From assembly GCF_014529535.1 (NCBI RefSeq), contig NW_023503375.1, forward strand, positions 5,765,858-5,829,857: DNA of 64,000 bases. Direction: 5' to 3'. How positions within the stretch are numbered: position 1 is the first letter of the stretch; each line of letters begins with the position of its first letter. Below, piece by piece: positions 37,750 to 48,400 of this stretch. Under the pieces are notes generated by a model. It had not been told where the DNA came from and did not search any database. It saw only the letters and a program-made list of their open reading frames with translations. The DNA comes from Bradysia coprophila. Taxonomy: Eukaryota; Arthropoda; Insecta; Diptera; Sciaridae. The position numbers were made by a program, and so were the translations under genes.

Positions 37750-38110
37750 ATCCCACTGCTCACATGGTGGTTCCTAGATTCTGAGACACAATGTGATTTC
37801 TCTGACAGTTCTCTACTTCTATGAGGTTTTTTGATGGATTCGAGTTAATTCCGAAAAAAACAACCTGCTCCCAAGGTGGTTCCTAGACTCTGGGATTCGA
37901 GGTGATTTCTCTGGCCATCAGGTTTTTCAATGGATTCGAGTTAATTCCGAAAAAAACAACCTGCTCCCAAGGTGATTCCTACGTTCTGGGATTCAAGGTG
38001 ATTTCTCTGGCACTACTCAACTTCCATCAGGTTTTTTGATGAATTGAAATTGTTTCCAACATGGTGGTTCAGATTTTCGAAATCGAGGAGATAAAAAGAC
38101 GCATTCGAGT
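37750..38110. repeat. Imperfect tandem repeat, unit about 100 bp, after the SMYD gene
   Basis: Three units begin at about 37757, 37865 and 37961, each with CTGCTC.CA.GGTGRTTCCTA followed by GTGATTTCTCTG and GATGGATTCGAGTTAATTCC. A fourth partial unit starts near 38055. The first lies 45 bp downstream of the SMYD stop codon, so it may be in the 3' UTR. Confidence 0.8.
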
Positions 38111-38209
38111 GGAGGTTCCTCAAATCTGGGATTCAGTAATAACCAACAATTCAATACTTTCGGAATGTACAGAAGTCGTAGGATACTGAGATTCTCGGTG
38201 GCCTCAGTC

Positions 38210-38412
38210 ACGGCAGAGTAAAATAGACCAGGCAGGAGCGGTTCATTTTCGAAACGTCAAATAAGGGACCTAATACACTGTATTAAAATGAACTCAAATG
38301 AACACTGACATAAATTGGAAAATTTTGTTCGCAAAAAATGTAGGCCTACTAGATCAATCAGGTCCCTTGTCAAATCAGCGCTCCTGCCTGGTTAACTTTA
38401 CTCTGTCGTGCC
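38210..38412. mobile_element. 203-bp MITE with CACGRCAGAGTAAA termini
   Basis: Arms CACGGCAGAGTAAAATAGAC and the inverse ending near 38412 also pair over CCAGGCAGGAGCG. The inner parts pair again over CAAATAAGGGACCT and its inverse. The interior is AT-rich and non-coding. No clear target-site duplication. Confidence 0.7.
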
Positions 38413-38456
38413 TTAGTACGAAACACGAATCCGCTAGTCAATATCTAAGTTTCTGT

Positions 38457-38618
38457 AGTCGCTTCTAAAAAAAATGTATTAAGTAATGGGAAAGAGACAG
38501 TTATTAGTGCAGCAGGTATCTAGAATGCCGCGAGACATTGTACTAAAAAATTCTTTGCACCCCCGATACCTGCCCCTTTCCCATAACTTTTTGATATTTC
38601 TTGTGAAGCGACGACCAC
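38457..38618. mobile_element. 162-bp palindromic MITE
   Basis: The left arm GTCGCTTCTAAAAAAAATGT..TAATGGGAAAG and its inverse at about 38570-38618 pair, with GCAGGTATC matching GATACCTGC farther inside. It lies 45 bp from the preceding MITE. It is non-coding. Confidence 0.65.
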
Positions 38619-39165
38619 TAGAGATGCAGCGACAGCAAGTTCAGTTCGTCTACTGCTACTAAGTGTAGACTAAGTTATGAAGGGATTTTTTAGTCGCTTA
38701 AGTAAGTGTTGTCAATCTTTTACAGACTGTGGCCAATAGCATAGGTAGGTAGGAATCGAGTCTATTAATTCATTTGTTAAAAATGTCTTCGCATCTTTAA
38801 CCATTACTTCTATTAGCGTTACCATAATTTTGCTATACAAAAAACTTACTACTTATTCGTGTGGTAACCATAGCAGCTCTGCAGCACCGAAACAACACCA
38901 ATAATATGTTATGTCTGATGCCTCTCTTTCTCATATTTTATGTTGTATCGATGTCCGACGGACATTGTCCTTACTAGATACCTGCAACGATGCAAATTAG
39001 AGGTATATGCTGCGTAATTTAACGAAAGCTCAATGCACTCGTTCGACCGATTTGGTATAAAGACAATCATTTTTGCTCTAAACATCACTTTATGTTCAAC
39101 ATGTTTCTACTTTAATGATGATATTTACACAGTTAGGTTCGTCGAAAAAACCAAAAAAAAAAAAA

Positions 39166-39777
39166 TTATTTTATCGACAGACGTTCGTTGATCCATTCCA
39201 TGTTCTCGTAAAATCTGGGATCACTCAGCCTCAGCGCCGATCTCTTGTAGAGGTAATAGTAAACCGGTGAGACTGAAACAATTTTCCTTTCGTACATTCA
39301 GTCCATTCAAATTCTCGCCAATAAATAAACTTACACAACCGTTGTATGATGAACAATGCAGTCAATGGGGTCGGCCATTGAAATGAGTACGGCATCCGTT
39401 CATAATTGAACACAATCCAAACGTGATGCGACACCGACAATAGGAAATAAATGGTCAATGCCCAGAAGGGTCCGCGAAATTTCGAGTAGAGCAAATTGGC
39501 CAGACCCGTTTGGTACACATACGTTGAATACAATCCGAATACTAGCGTTGCAAATGATAGTATCAGACATATATCCTGAGCACTGTAATTTTGATGGTGT
39601 TTAGTAATTGGTGAATTTCATGTATGGTCAAGCGGCCAACACTTACAGAAACACAAAAACGAGCGACAATTTATTGCCACGGGCAATATACGAAAAACTA
39701 TTTATTGCCAAATCGATTAACAGGAATGCAAATTGAAAGAACAACATTGTCGAGTATCGTTTTATTGATAATTTCAT
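39166..39777 (-). CDS. TMEM138: TMEM138, ciliary transition-zone membrane protein
   Basis: Exons on the minus strand: 39777-39647, 39582-39335 and 39272-39166. Phases agree; 486 nt give 161 aa, against 162 in human TMEM138. Four hydrophobic segments are expected and seen. Family matches include LAINSFSY in the first segment, QDICLIL in the second, YQTGLANLLYSKFRG before the third, HVWIVFNY, IIQRL, and a basic YKRSALRLSDPRFYEN tail. In vertebrates TMEM138 is needed for ciliogenesis and is mutated in Joubert syndrome. In flies cilia are restricted to sensory neurons and sperm, so a role there is inference. I chose the methionine at 39777 because it aligns with the family start; an in-frame methionine 27 codons upstream (39858) would add an unusual hydrophilic extension. 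Confidence 0.93.
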
Positions 39778-40500
39778 ATTGATTGATTTATTGTACACGT
39801 TTCTATCACTGACTGCACGGTGCTGTGGTTTAAATTCGATTTGCCCGATTCTATTCACACAATTTTACAATTTCATTCAAATGATTTTGTCAGACAAATT
39901 TTCGACCCACACAAACTGTAGTCAGGATACGATTTTTTTCTCTGTGATATATCAATGATTTCAACCCTCGTCATATACAGCGGTGTGAAAGGCATGCGCG
40001 AAATCGACAGGGGAAAACGATGACGTATACGATTTTATCAACAACAACGAAATTACAAATGAGATCCATGTGACTTTATTGCTATATACATTGGTAAAAG
40101 CACGCATAAACTAGTGAAGAAAATGAGAGTTAGAGTCAGACAATATGAAAGCGATGCGAGTCATATAAAACCTTGTATAAAAGGATGTGAGGCTCATTGT
40201 AGAGATCCGCACGAAGTAGGTTTTCAAGTGCTTGAAAAGAAAAGATTTTTTCATTCTAGCGATGCGAAAATCCCTATTTTGCCCACTATGAAGCGTTGGT
40301 GAAAATGGCGTTTTGTTGTCTGGCACCAATCGCAAGCATGAAAAACGTTGTGTTCACCTCAGGGAGAAAACAGGAAATTCCATCTTGTGTGAATTAGGGC
40401 CCTCGCTTCGCTCTGGCCGCAAAATTTCGCTCTTAATGAAATGTTTTATTTTCTCCCCTAGGTGAACAAATAACTATTTCATGCGTGCGTTGTAATTTGA
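39778..40500. repeat. Intergenic DNA with a dispersed TTTTCTCCCC..GTGAACAAATAA repeat
   Basis: No gene found. About 40310-40475 is a member of a family also seen at 41105-41200, 41870-41965, 44170-44330, 53330-53670 and 57505-58030. Hallmarks are TTTTCTCCCCTAGGTGAACAAATAA, CCTCGCTTCGCTCTGGCC and CATGAAAAACGTTGTGTTCA. The family continues after the GC-rich insert at 40511-41105. Confidence 0.65.
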
Positions 40501-40510
40501 CTGATTTTCT

Positions 40511-41105
40511 GTAGCGGAGAGCGCGTCCGTATCTTTGATACACGTGCACCCTGGGTAACGCCAAATGCTCTCCAACCGCAAAATGGGAACTACTGGTGTC
40601 AGTATTACTGACGGAAAAGTCGGTTCTGCTTCTAAACCGAGCAGTCCCGGCCCATTCCACGAAGTTCCCTCGGGGCGTTGCAACCCCGCGGAATTTGATG
40701 CAAGTCGATCGGAGCTGGGAGTTCATGATTCCATCCGAAGTGGTCATACCAACCACGTACCCTACCCGAGGGTTTGTATCGGTACCACGGGAGCTGGAAG
40801 CCCCCCGAGAACCAGAGAAACTCTCGGTATCGGGCCCAGCGATGGTTGAGGAGCCTATCCTTGGCTGAAACGTGGTGGCTGTCGGTTCAATTGCGCGATA
40901 TGCGCTGGGGTACTGCTCCCGGGGAAAGTGCAGTAAGGGTTGAGATGGGCTCTGGCCTCACCTTTGGTAATGTTGGTGCATGAACACCGGCATAAAAAGG
41001 TAGTTCTACCCGCTGATTGAGCGGTAATCTCGATCAAATCCTTTTTGGAAAGGAAGAGCTGTTAAGCTTATGGCAGGTAAGCTCTCTAATCTAAAGATAT
41101 GTTTT
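40511..41105 (+). mobile_element. 595-bp GC-rich insertion flanked by 10-bp direct repeats
   Basis: The direct repeat CTGATTTTCT lies at 40501-40510 and 41106-41115. Between them the sequence is clearly GC-richer than its surroundings and has no match elsewhere in the window. It interrupts a dispersed repeat whose uninterrupted form is visible near 53388 (CTGATTATCTCCCCTCAATA). A 10-bp target-site duplication without terminal inverted repeats fits a non-LTR retrotransposon or SINE. I recognise no coding domain and cannot name the family. Open frames here exist on both strands because of the base composition and are not good gene evidence. Confidence 0.7.
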
Positions 41106-42060
41106 CTGATTTTCTCCCCTCAATAGGTCATGAGAAAATTACGTTTTCTTGACGAGTGTCAAAGCACTGTCAACTTTGATCGGTTCAGTCCTCTATTTGA
41201 GTGACGTCAAAGTCAGCTTCGGTGCTAGACAGTGCGTTGCGAGTGTCCAAATGACATTTTTTTGATACCAACATTGAAAAATGATACTTTCGCCCCGCAT
41301 ATGAGGGGCGAAAGTAAAAAAATGCATCCCACGGGGAGAAAGTACTTAACGAAGAGCGAACGCAACTGAACGAACAGCGAAAGTGACTGACGTCACAGAA
41401 AATGAGAGAAATGAGTCGAGTTGTCAACAAAATCCGCTCATATTATGCAGAATACTTTGATCAAAATTGTAAAACACTGTGCGCCAGTGTTCTTATTGAA
41501 ATTAGCATACAAAGTTGATACTTTTTGTTACTGAATGATTTGTTAGTTATATCTTAATTTTTGTGTGTGTTATTGTTGTGATGGCTAAATTATTAAATTT
41601 TTCATATACCAGGGGGCTGCCGCCCCCTGGACCCCCGCATTTTCTGGCTAAATGCCTTTTTATTTCAACATTTTGTTGCGATGTTTGCGATACGTATCAA
41701 TTTTCAATGTTGTTATCAAAAAAAATAGTATGAACGACTCGGGCCAAAAGTAAAAAAATTCAACCTGTGCGATTAGAGCCCTTGCCTTCGGCGCGGGCTC
41801 CAACTCTCGCACACGGTTGAATTTTTTTACTTTCGCCCCTTGTCATTCAATGTACTATTCTAGTGAGAAAATTGCAGCACTTTCTCTCCTGTGTGGAAAA
41901 AATAGAACTTTTCTCGTAACCATCGCTCTTGTCGGAATTTGCTATTTTCACCCTTCGGTAAACAAATAACCTACCGTATGCTTGGAAAGAAAAGTGAGCA
42001 AAGGTTTTTTCTGTCGCTTTTTCTTTTTGAGACTGTAAAACGCTCTACGGCAGACTAGGT
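41105..42060. repeat. Dispersed repeats, including a hairpin with TTTACTTTCGCCCC arms
   Basis: 41105-41420 continues the TTTTCTCCCC family, with GGCGAAAGTAAAAAAATGCA near 41315. At 41741-41842 a hairpin has arms GGGCCAAAAGTAAAAAAATT and its near-inverse, with a GC-rich loop. At about 41610-41640 a GC-rich GGGGGCTGCCGCCCCC motif stands out. No coding exon, including none matching the missing end of the yellow-family gene just upstream. Confidence 0.6.
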
Positions 42061-42195
42061 GACGGTGACGGTTGATTAACTAGAAATAAAGACTCCAAAA
42101 ACAGTTGGCAATGTATGAAGTCCTACTTGACTTGCAACCAGTCGTAAAGTGGTTACGTAAAATATGTGGCGCCCATATGGTGGACGGTTCCTTAC

Positions 42196-43513
42196 CACAA
42201 AATCTGATAGATGAAAATCGATGTTTGTGGACGCAGTTTCATTTTGGAGCACTTTAGTGCTGACGGCAAATTCAGAATTGGATGCCATGGGATGGAAATA
42301 TGCCTGACGGTATCCATCAGCGCCTCTTCTTCCCAATGTGATACTAAACACAGCATCTTTCCACTGGAACTGGAAACCAGTGACATTGTATTTCGTCAAT
42401 TCCAGCTCATAGTCCAGATAAGGGTGAGTGAAAGTCCACATACGGTTGGACTCGAGGCTGCAATCGATTCCGTCATTATTGCCCTCTTTTCAACATATAC
42501 ATTTTTCTCGTTACCTGTAAACATACAACCTTTGTTGGAAAAGGTCTGGAATGTACGCGAACGCTCTGTCGCAATTGCTCTTGTCAACGTCAACCTTCAA
42601 ACTGATCTTTCCGCGTCCAATCTCGCTTACAGAAGTCGGAATTTCAAAACGACGAACCACTTTGTCTGTATTTAAATCGATCACCCACACTGATGGCTGT
42701 TGGATCTGTTTCATTGGTTGTCCGGCTGAAATATGGAGATAACAAAATGATTTTGGCCTGTTAAGCCAGCCAGAGAACACTTTCGTTTCCATTCTTACTT
42801 TCCTGTATATGACCAGTATCGACGAACCACAATCGGCCGCAATCATCGACTCGAGTTCGGAAAACCGAAACAATTCGATTTTCGTCCGCTCTGTGTTCTA
42901 ACTGTTGAAAGTAACAATTTTGTGTCTGGATCAATGGTTCAATATCTTTGGATCAAAGAGTTTGCTCAGTTGAGTGGCCCGTCTTACGTCAGACTGGCTA
43001 CGAAAAGGCTTTTCGGACTATGTAAGCAAAAAATTTGTTCGAACGGCCCTTCGAGCATCACTGGTCTGACACGACCGACTTACATGTAATTCATTAGTTT
43101 TAAGATCCGGATATGGACGTAGGGCGGGACTACTTCCTATAGGCAAATCATCCGGAACATAATTTAGAGTTGACGGGATTCCAGGGGCAGTTCTTGGAAC
43201 AGTTATGAAAAGTCTTCCGTTGTAGTGTGTCACACCTCTGGGTACAATGTTGTAAACATTTAAAAATGAGTTGGAAGAATTTCCATCGACTTTATCTGGA
43301 ATAGAGTCGGATGTTACTGCCAGATGCTCTTCAAGAGTTCTAAGTTGATTTATGGATTTGTATGAATGGCGTAAATCTAAAAATTAACTGACCTGACGGC
43401 AGACCTTCGTAAGTGACCTGTTTCCAACGGTAAAACTCAACCAAATTGCACTCGGAACAGACAAAGTAAATTACAATTAACTGGAGAGTAGCGTACCATC
43501 TTGAGATTTTCAT
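42196..43513 (-). CDS. yellow / major royal jelly protein family, C-terminus not found
   Basis: Secreted beta-propeller protein of the yellow/MRJP family. Exons on the minus strand: 43513-43393, 43295-43084, 42901-42799, 42725-42515 and 42457-42196. Phases agree (909 nt, 303 codons). A signal peptide is present (MKISRWYATLQLIVIYFVCS). Family motifs: GRLFITVPR in exon 2, CGRLWFVDTG in exon 3, PSVWVIDLNTD in exon 4, and GFQFQWKDAVFSITLG with YFHPMASNSEFAVSTKVLQN in exon 5. Family members are usually about 400-450 aa. The expected remainder (the segment with conserved GPNSQ and CWN) is not visible down to the next gene. After exon 5 a GTAAGG donor is present; reading through would add about 40 unrelated residues to a stop at 42076. 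Either distal exons lie far away, or the gene has been truncated by the repeats at 41.1-42.06 kb. Confidence 0.9.
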
Positions 43514-43724
43514 TCTCAAATTCTCTGCCTAATTTACTTCTTCTAGTGCTGATGATAGTAGAATTGTAAATGAACGAACGCACAGCGTCCACTAAAATTG
43601 TTATTTATTTCATAAATTTATCTCGCATAACTTGAACTTGTTTGTGAACAATTATTATTCGATTATTTGCTAATGAATTTACTACCAAAATTCTATTTTC
43701 GAATTCTTGTAATTCATAATAAAA

Positions 43725-43949
43725 ATGCCGGTTTTGTCATCGCCAACACCGTCAAGAAATAGCAGCTCATCTAGTCAGATACTCTGGAAAACCGAGGAGG
43801 AACAGATAACTGTGGTTCCTCGGAAATTTAGTCGGTATGCCAGTTTACGTACAGTTTGTTCGACAAAAATCGTAAAATTCACAGAACACTTGAAAATGAA
43901 CTTTGAACAGGAGCTGACGGAAAATAAACAAATTCAACAAATTCACTAA
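43725..43949 (+). CDS. Hypothetical 74-aa protein, divergent from the yellow-family gene
   Basis: An open frame starting at an ATG 212 bp from the divergent yellow-family start. The product has a serine-rich N-terminus (SSPTPSRNSSSSSQ), then a mixed charged segment and a lysine/glutamate-rich tail. I recognise no family. It could be a real small gene sharing a bidirectional promoter, a first exon, or chance; composition is more protein-like than most frames nearby. Confidence 0.3.
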   Translation: MPVLSSPTPSRNSSSSSQILWKTEEEQITVVPRKFSRYASLRTVCSTKIVKFTEHLKMNFEQELTENKQIQQIH

Positions 43950-45491
43950 GCACCTTGGGAAACCTAACATAATAGTGGAATGCTGCTTATGTGTCAAATA
44001 GAGTAATAAATTACGAGAGTGTTTCATGTAACTTAACATTATTACACTGTTTCAAGGTCAGGGATTATTTTAGAGAATTTTAATTCCGAAAAATTCTACA
44101 ATTTTCTTTCGAAATTTTTCAGAAATAATTTTTATTGAAATAAGTCTTGTTTAAGGTACAGCATGATAGCGTAACTTTACACAAGTGCAGAGTTATTTGT
44201 TCACCGAGGGGAAAAAATGGAAAATGTATTAAGAGAAAATGGAATGTTTACTTTTTTCCCGATGTCAACACAACGATTTTCATTACAAAGGCTCCCGAAG
44301 TTTCAGTTTTGTTACGAGTGATGAAAAGTTGAATTTTTCGGTACACTCTACAGCCATTTCAACAGCATGCACCGGCCGAGAATAGTAGATTACTATAACT
44401 GGGAAGAAACGAGTTATCTCGTACCGCGCTCGGATACTTTTACTCACCGTGATACGAGATAACTAGTTACTTCCCGGTTATAGTATGCTATTTTACCTTA
44501 CGAGGTTGGTAAAGGCTTTGCCCTAGGGCAGTAATGGCCGTATTACTTTCCTAGTAAGGTAAAGTACTTTATTGGCCGCAAATACCTCTCTCTGAGATAT
44601 ACAGAAAAATCAAACTTTTCGATAATAGTTTGCGTGTTGAAATCCACCGAACTTCAGTGTCTAACCGCAAAAAGCATTTTTCTTATGACGGAATGTGCCT
44701 TTTCCTTCGCTAGGGAAAAGCCTTTCCCTCGCTCGTAAAGTAAAATGCCATACTATTCATACACAAATAATTTTCCATGCTAGCGATGCTAAAATCATTA
44801 CTTTGTCTAATAAAAAGCGTTGTGCAAATGGCGTTTTAGGTGAGAGAATAATCATTTTCCCCCAAAAAATGGCGGGTTGGGTGGACATGGACAAAAATGC
44901 GGATTCTCACAAAACCCAAGCATGAAACACGTTGTATTTACCTCTAGCAGATAATAGGAAATTCCTACAAGAGCGATATTTGCCAGTAGAGCGAAGCGAG
45001 AGTACAAATATCTACCTATTGCTCATTTCGTCGGTTGAGTTGTATGAATCCAGAGACTATCCAACTAGACTACATAGTACGTTTAGTACAAATCGTATAG
45101 TTAACAAATTAACCACGTGCAGCCAATGGAAGGAAAAATGTGAACAACTCAAACCAATGAATTTTAACATTATGAATTCCTGGAATCTAAAAAAGAAACT
45201 ATAACCTACATATCTAACGAACAGTAGCAAAACCCTACACCTATGTGTTGTCAAATCTATTCCTTCTTTTGATCGAAATATTTTTGAAAGTTTAACACAA
45301 AGTCTTGTACTTCTTTTTCATCACACGTGTCACTCATACGTGTATCAACATTTGAAGGCGTTTTGGCGTCGACGTATGAGTGTTAATGCTTGGAGAAGTG
45401 CTATGATGCAATTGAAAACACACATCCACCCATTCATAGTTCATTTTTAATCATTCAACGTGCGTTTATCAATAAACAGAACTCTGTGTTT
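43950..45491. repeat. Repeat-rich intergenic region, with palindrome at 44383-44494
   Basis: 44170-44330 belongs to the TTGTTCACC..GGGGA family. 44383-44494 is a palindrome with arms ATAGTAGATTACTATAACTG / CCCGGTTATAGTATGCTAT and GAGTTATCTCGTA / TACGAGATAACT. Its right side (GTGATACGAGATA.., CTATTTTAC-TTACGAG) recurs at about 47125-47240. 44930-45010 carries AGAGCGAAGCGAGAGTA, a motif recurring near 63659. No gene was recognised between about 45010 and 45490. Confidence 0.6.
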
Positions 45492-48400
45492 CTAAAGCTT
45501 CTGGCTTGTGGCTGTCACTATATGCTGTGCCATATCGAACTGGATTAGTATTATTAGATAGGCTGATATCGCTCCAAATAGCTGAAATTGTCATAATCAG
45601 TGGGTGGAAAATATACACTCGTGGAATGCTCGGCTGAACTTACGTTGTACAGAAATTCAAGATTTAACTTGTACAGTCCCAATGGTCTAAACTCTATACG
45701 ATTATGTAACAGTTCAAATGAAAATGCTTTCACCTGTGAGATCAATAATTGATTTCCGTTTTTCTCAAAGAATTTTCATGTGCTCCAGATCACATTTACC
45801 TGCAATTTGCACTCGTGATATATGATTTCTCTGCCAAAGTGATGAATATTACATCCTATCTGTCTTGCCTGTTATCGTCGAATTTGTATGAGTTAACATA
45901 ACCCTATGTAAAGCTTACGTTTATATTGTTTGGGGAAACATTTAATTACCTCAGTTTCCATACTGTGACATACATAACATAACGAAAACATCTCCAGCAA
46001 CATAAGGCTAATCCACATTGATGAGCTAATTAATTGTTCACGATCATCATCAGTTAGTATTTGTGTAGACACAGATCTGAAATAAATGAACCGTCTTTGA
46101 TGCACCATGTCCGTAAACAGCAACCAACAAAACACACGATAAATACAGAACTGTTCCAACCAACCGAGTTGCTATTTCTTAAAGTAATTCCGACCAATAT
46201 TTAATATTCCCTTTCCTAGAACACCATTCCTTTCAAGAACTTCTTTCAACACACTCAACCTGTGAATTCTTTAAGAATGACAAGTCACGTTTTCCTTGCA
46301 TTCAATTGACCTCATATGAATTTATGTAGTGCATACGAGAAATCGATGTTTCACCTTATTATCCCTTGGTATCTAAATTCATGTCATATATTCAAATACG
46401 ATGACAAAAGCGCCAACGGGAGCATTTCAAAATGGAAATATTAATGCTGAAACATCTCAATAACTGTTTGATCTGGCACAAGGATATTCCTTGGAATTCT
46501 TAGTTGCATAGAGAATGCAATTTGTAGAAAAATACTTCTCAAAACAAAAGAATTTTAAGTTATGACATCAAGGCAATTTCAATTGCAATTACATTTTAGC
46601 TGTTAAAGGCACATAATGTACACCAGATATTATGCTCTCACCACAGATTATGGTGACTGAAATGTCCAATATATCCATTGCATTAAGTCAGGAAAGACAC
46701 ATTTTAAGTTGTACTCCATCATTGAGATGCGAATAAGACTGCTGTGTATGAAAGACCATTCAGCAGTCTGGAGATGAAAGTAACATGGGCCAGAACGAAA
46801 ACTTCAGCTTTCCCGTAAAACAATTGAAATGAAGCGGAGCAAATCGTCTCCGCCTCGCATCAACAAAATACACACGAAAAAACTTTTCATGTGTAATATG
46901 TAATAGATTTTATATGCTACATGCGTCGAAAGCCGTACTTTTCGTGTTTGAAGCACGTCTTTCGACGACCTCAACACATACAATCCATTACATAACTCGG
47001 GATAAAAATGAAATTTCTCGTTTTCATGTGTAACTTGACCTCGGCTTCGCCTCGGATCAACGAAATTCTACTCTACTTTTCATTTTTATCCCGAGTTATG
47101 TTATGGATTTTATATTTATAGGGCGTCGACGATTCGTACTCATCGTGATACGAGATATCAAATTATTTTTCGTGTGCAGAATGCTATTTTACTTTACGAG
47201 CGAGGTAAAGAGTTTTTTATCCGGAAAGGCCCTATTACCTCCCTAGTATAGTAAACAGCCTCTATACAAACAAACACCTCTTGCATCGGGTAACAGTGGC
47301 CGAGTCGTTTGTCGGTGCGACCTATTGCGAAAAAATGGTTCAGAAGAAGAAGAAGAAAAAAAAGAAGAAGAAGAAAATTAGACGAAGATGTGTATTGTTC
47401 GTTTTTGTTATGTTAAAACCAATTGTAAAGCGAAAAAATGTAAATAAAATCATAAATTATCTAAATATAGAAACAAATTCAAAACTAATTCAAAACTTTC
47501 GCGCGACAAAATCCAAAAATCTTGTCGCTGAACCAATTTGTCGGATTTTGAGTGTCGCAAAAAACCGACTCGGCCACTGTTACCCGAGGAGAGAGGTGTT
47601 TGTTTGTATAGAGGCTGGTTAAGTAATAAATATTATGCACGTATGAAAAAGCGGTCGAGGCTTGCCGAGACGGCTTGTCATACGTGCATATTCTTTTTTA
47701 TCGCATAAGCGAAAACGAGACAACAAGATATGCGAATGACACTTTGACAATTTACAGAAGTATAATGTTTGTTTATATATCCTAGGTGAATAATTTTTTC
47801 GGGGAATCACACCGCGTATGCGATAAAATAAGATTACATGCTTTTGAGCTTGAAGTCAATTTACTTTTCATTTACCGTTGACGATAACGCATCGATTTAT
47901 TGATTCTAGAATGCTGAGTTCAGACCCTTTCAAAAATACACTTTTTCAACAGCTCGACTATCGTATTTTAGGAAGTCTAACTACTACATCGAGTCAGTCA
48001 CTCGTAAGGGCACGGTCTATTATCTTGTAATCATGAGCGCGGCGTAACACGACACCCGTGACGCAAGTCCTATTAAAGCAAAAAAAAATATAAAGAACCC
48101 TTGACACTGTCGTCACTGATTACTCTTTGAGTCTGTCGTTTCCACACAAAAATTCATGGGAATGATATAGAAGTGAACTAATGATTTGAGATCAGCGGAA
48201 CAAAACGGTGGTTCTAGGTACTCTATGGAACCATTTGACTGAACAAATTTTCTTTTTTATTTTCGTTGGCGATTGTGTGTTTAAAACGGACGAATACGAA
48301 AGATCTGGTGCTGGTTTTTTTTTCCTAATAGGCTATGTTTGAGACGATTAATCCGTGCAGTGACAGCACGAATGTTTCATAATTCCACAGCACTGCTTCT

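Noticed and set aside
40433-40983. Several overlapping frames of 70-107 aa on both strands
   Set aside because: They lie in the GC-rich insertion, where stop codons are rare in all frames; no domain is recognised.
47281-47622. A lysine-rich 113-aa protein
   Set aside because: The lysines come from an AGAAGA purine tract inside a MITE.
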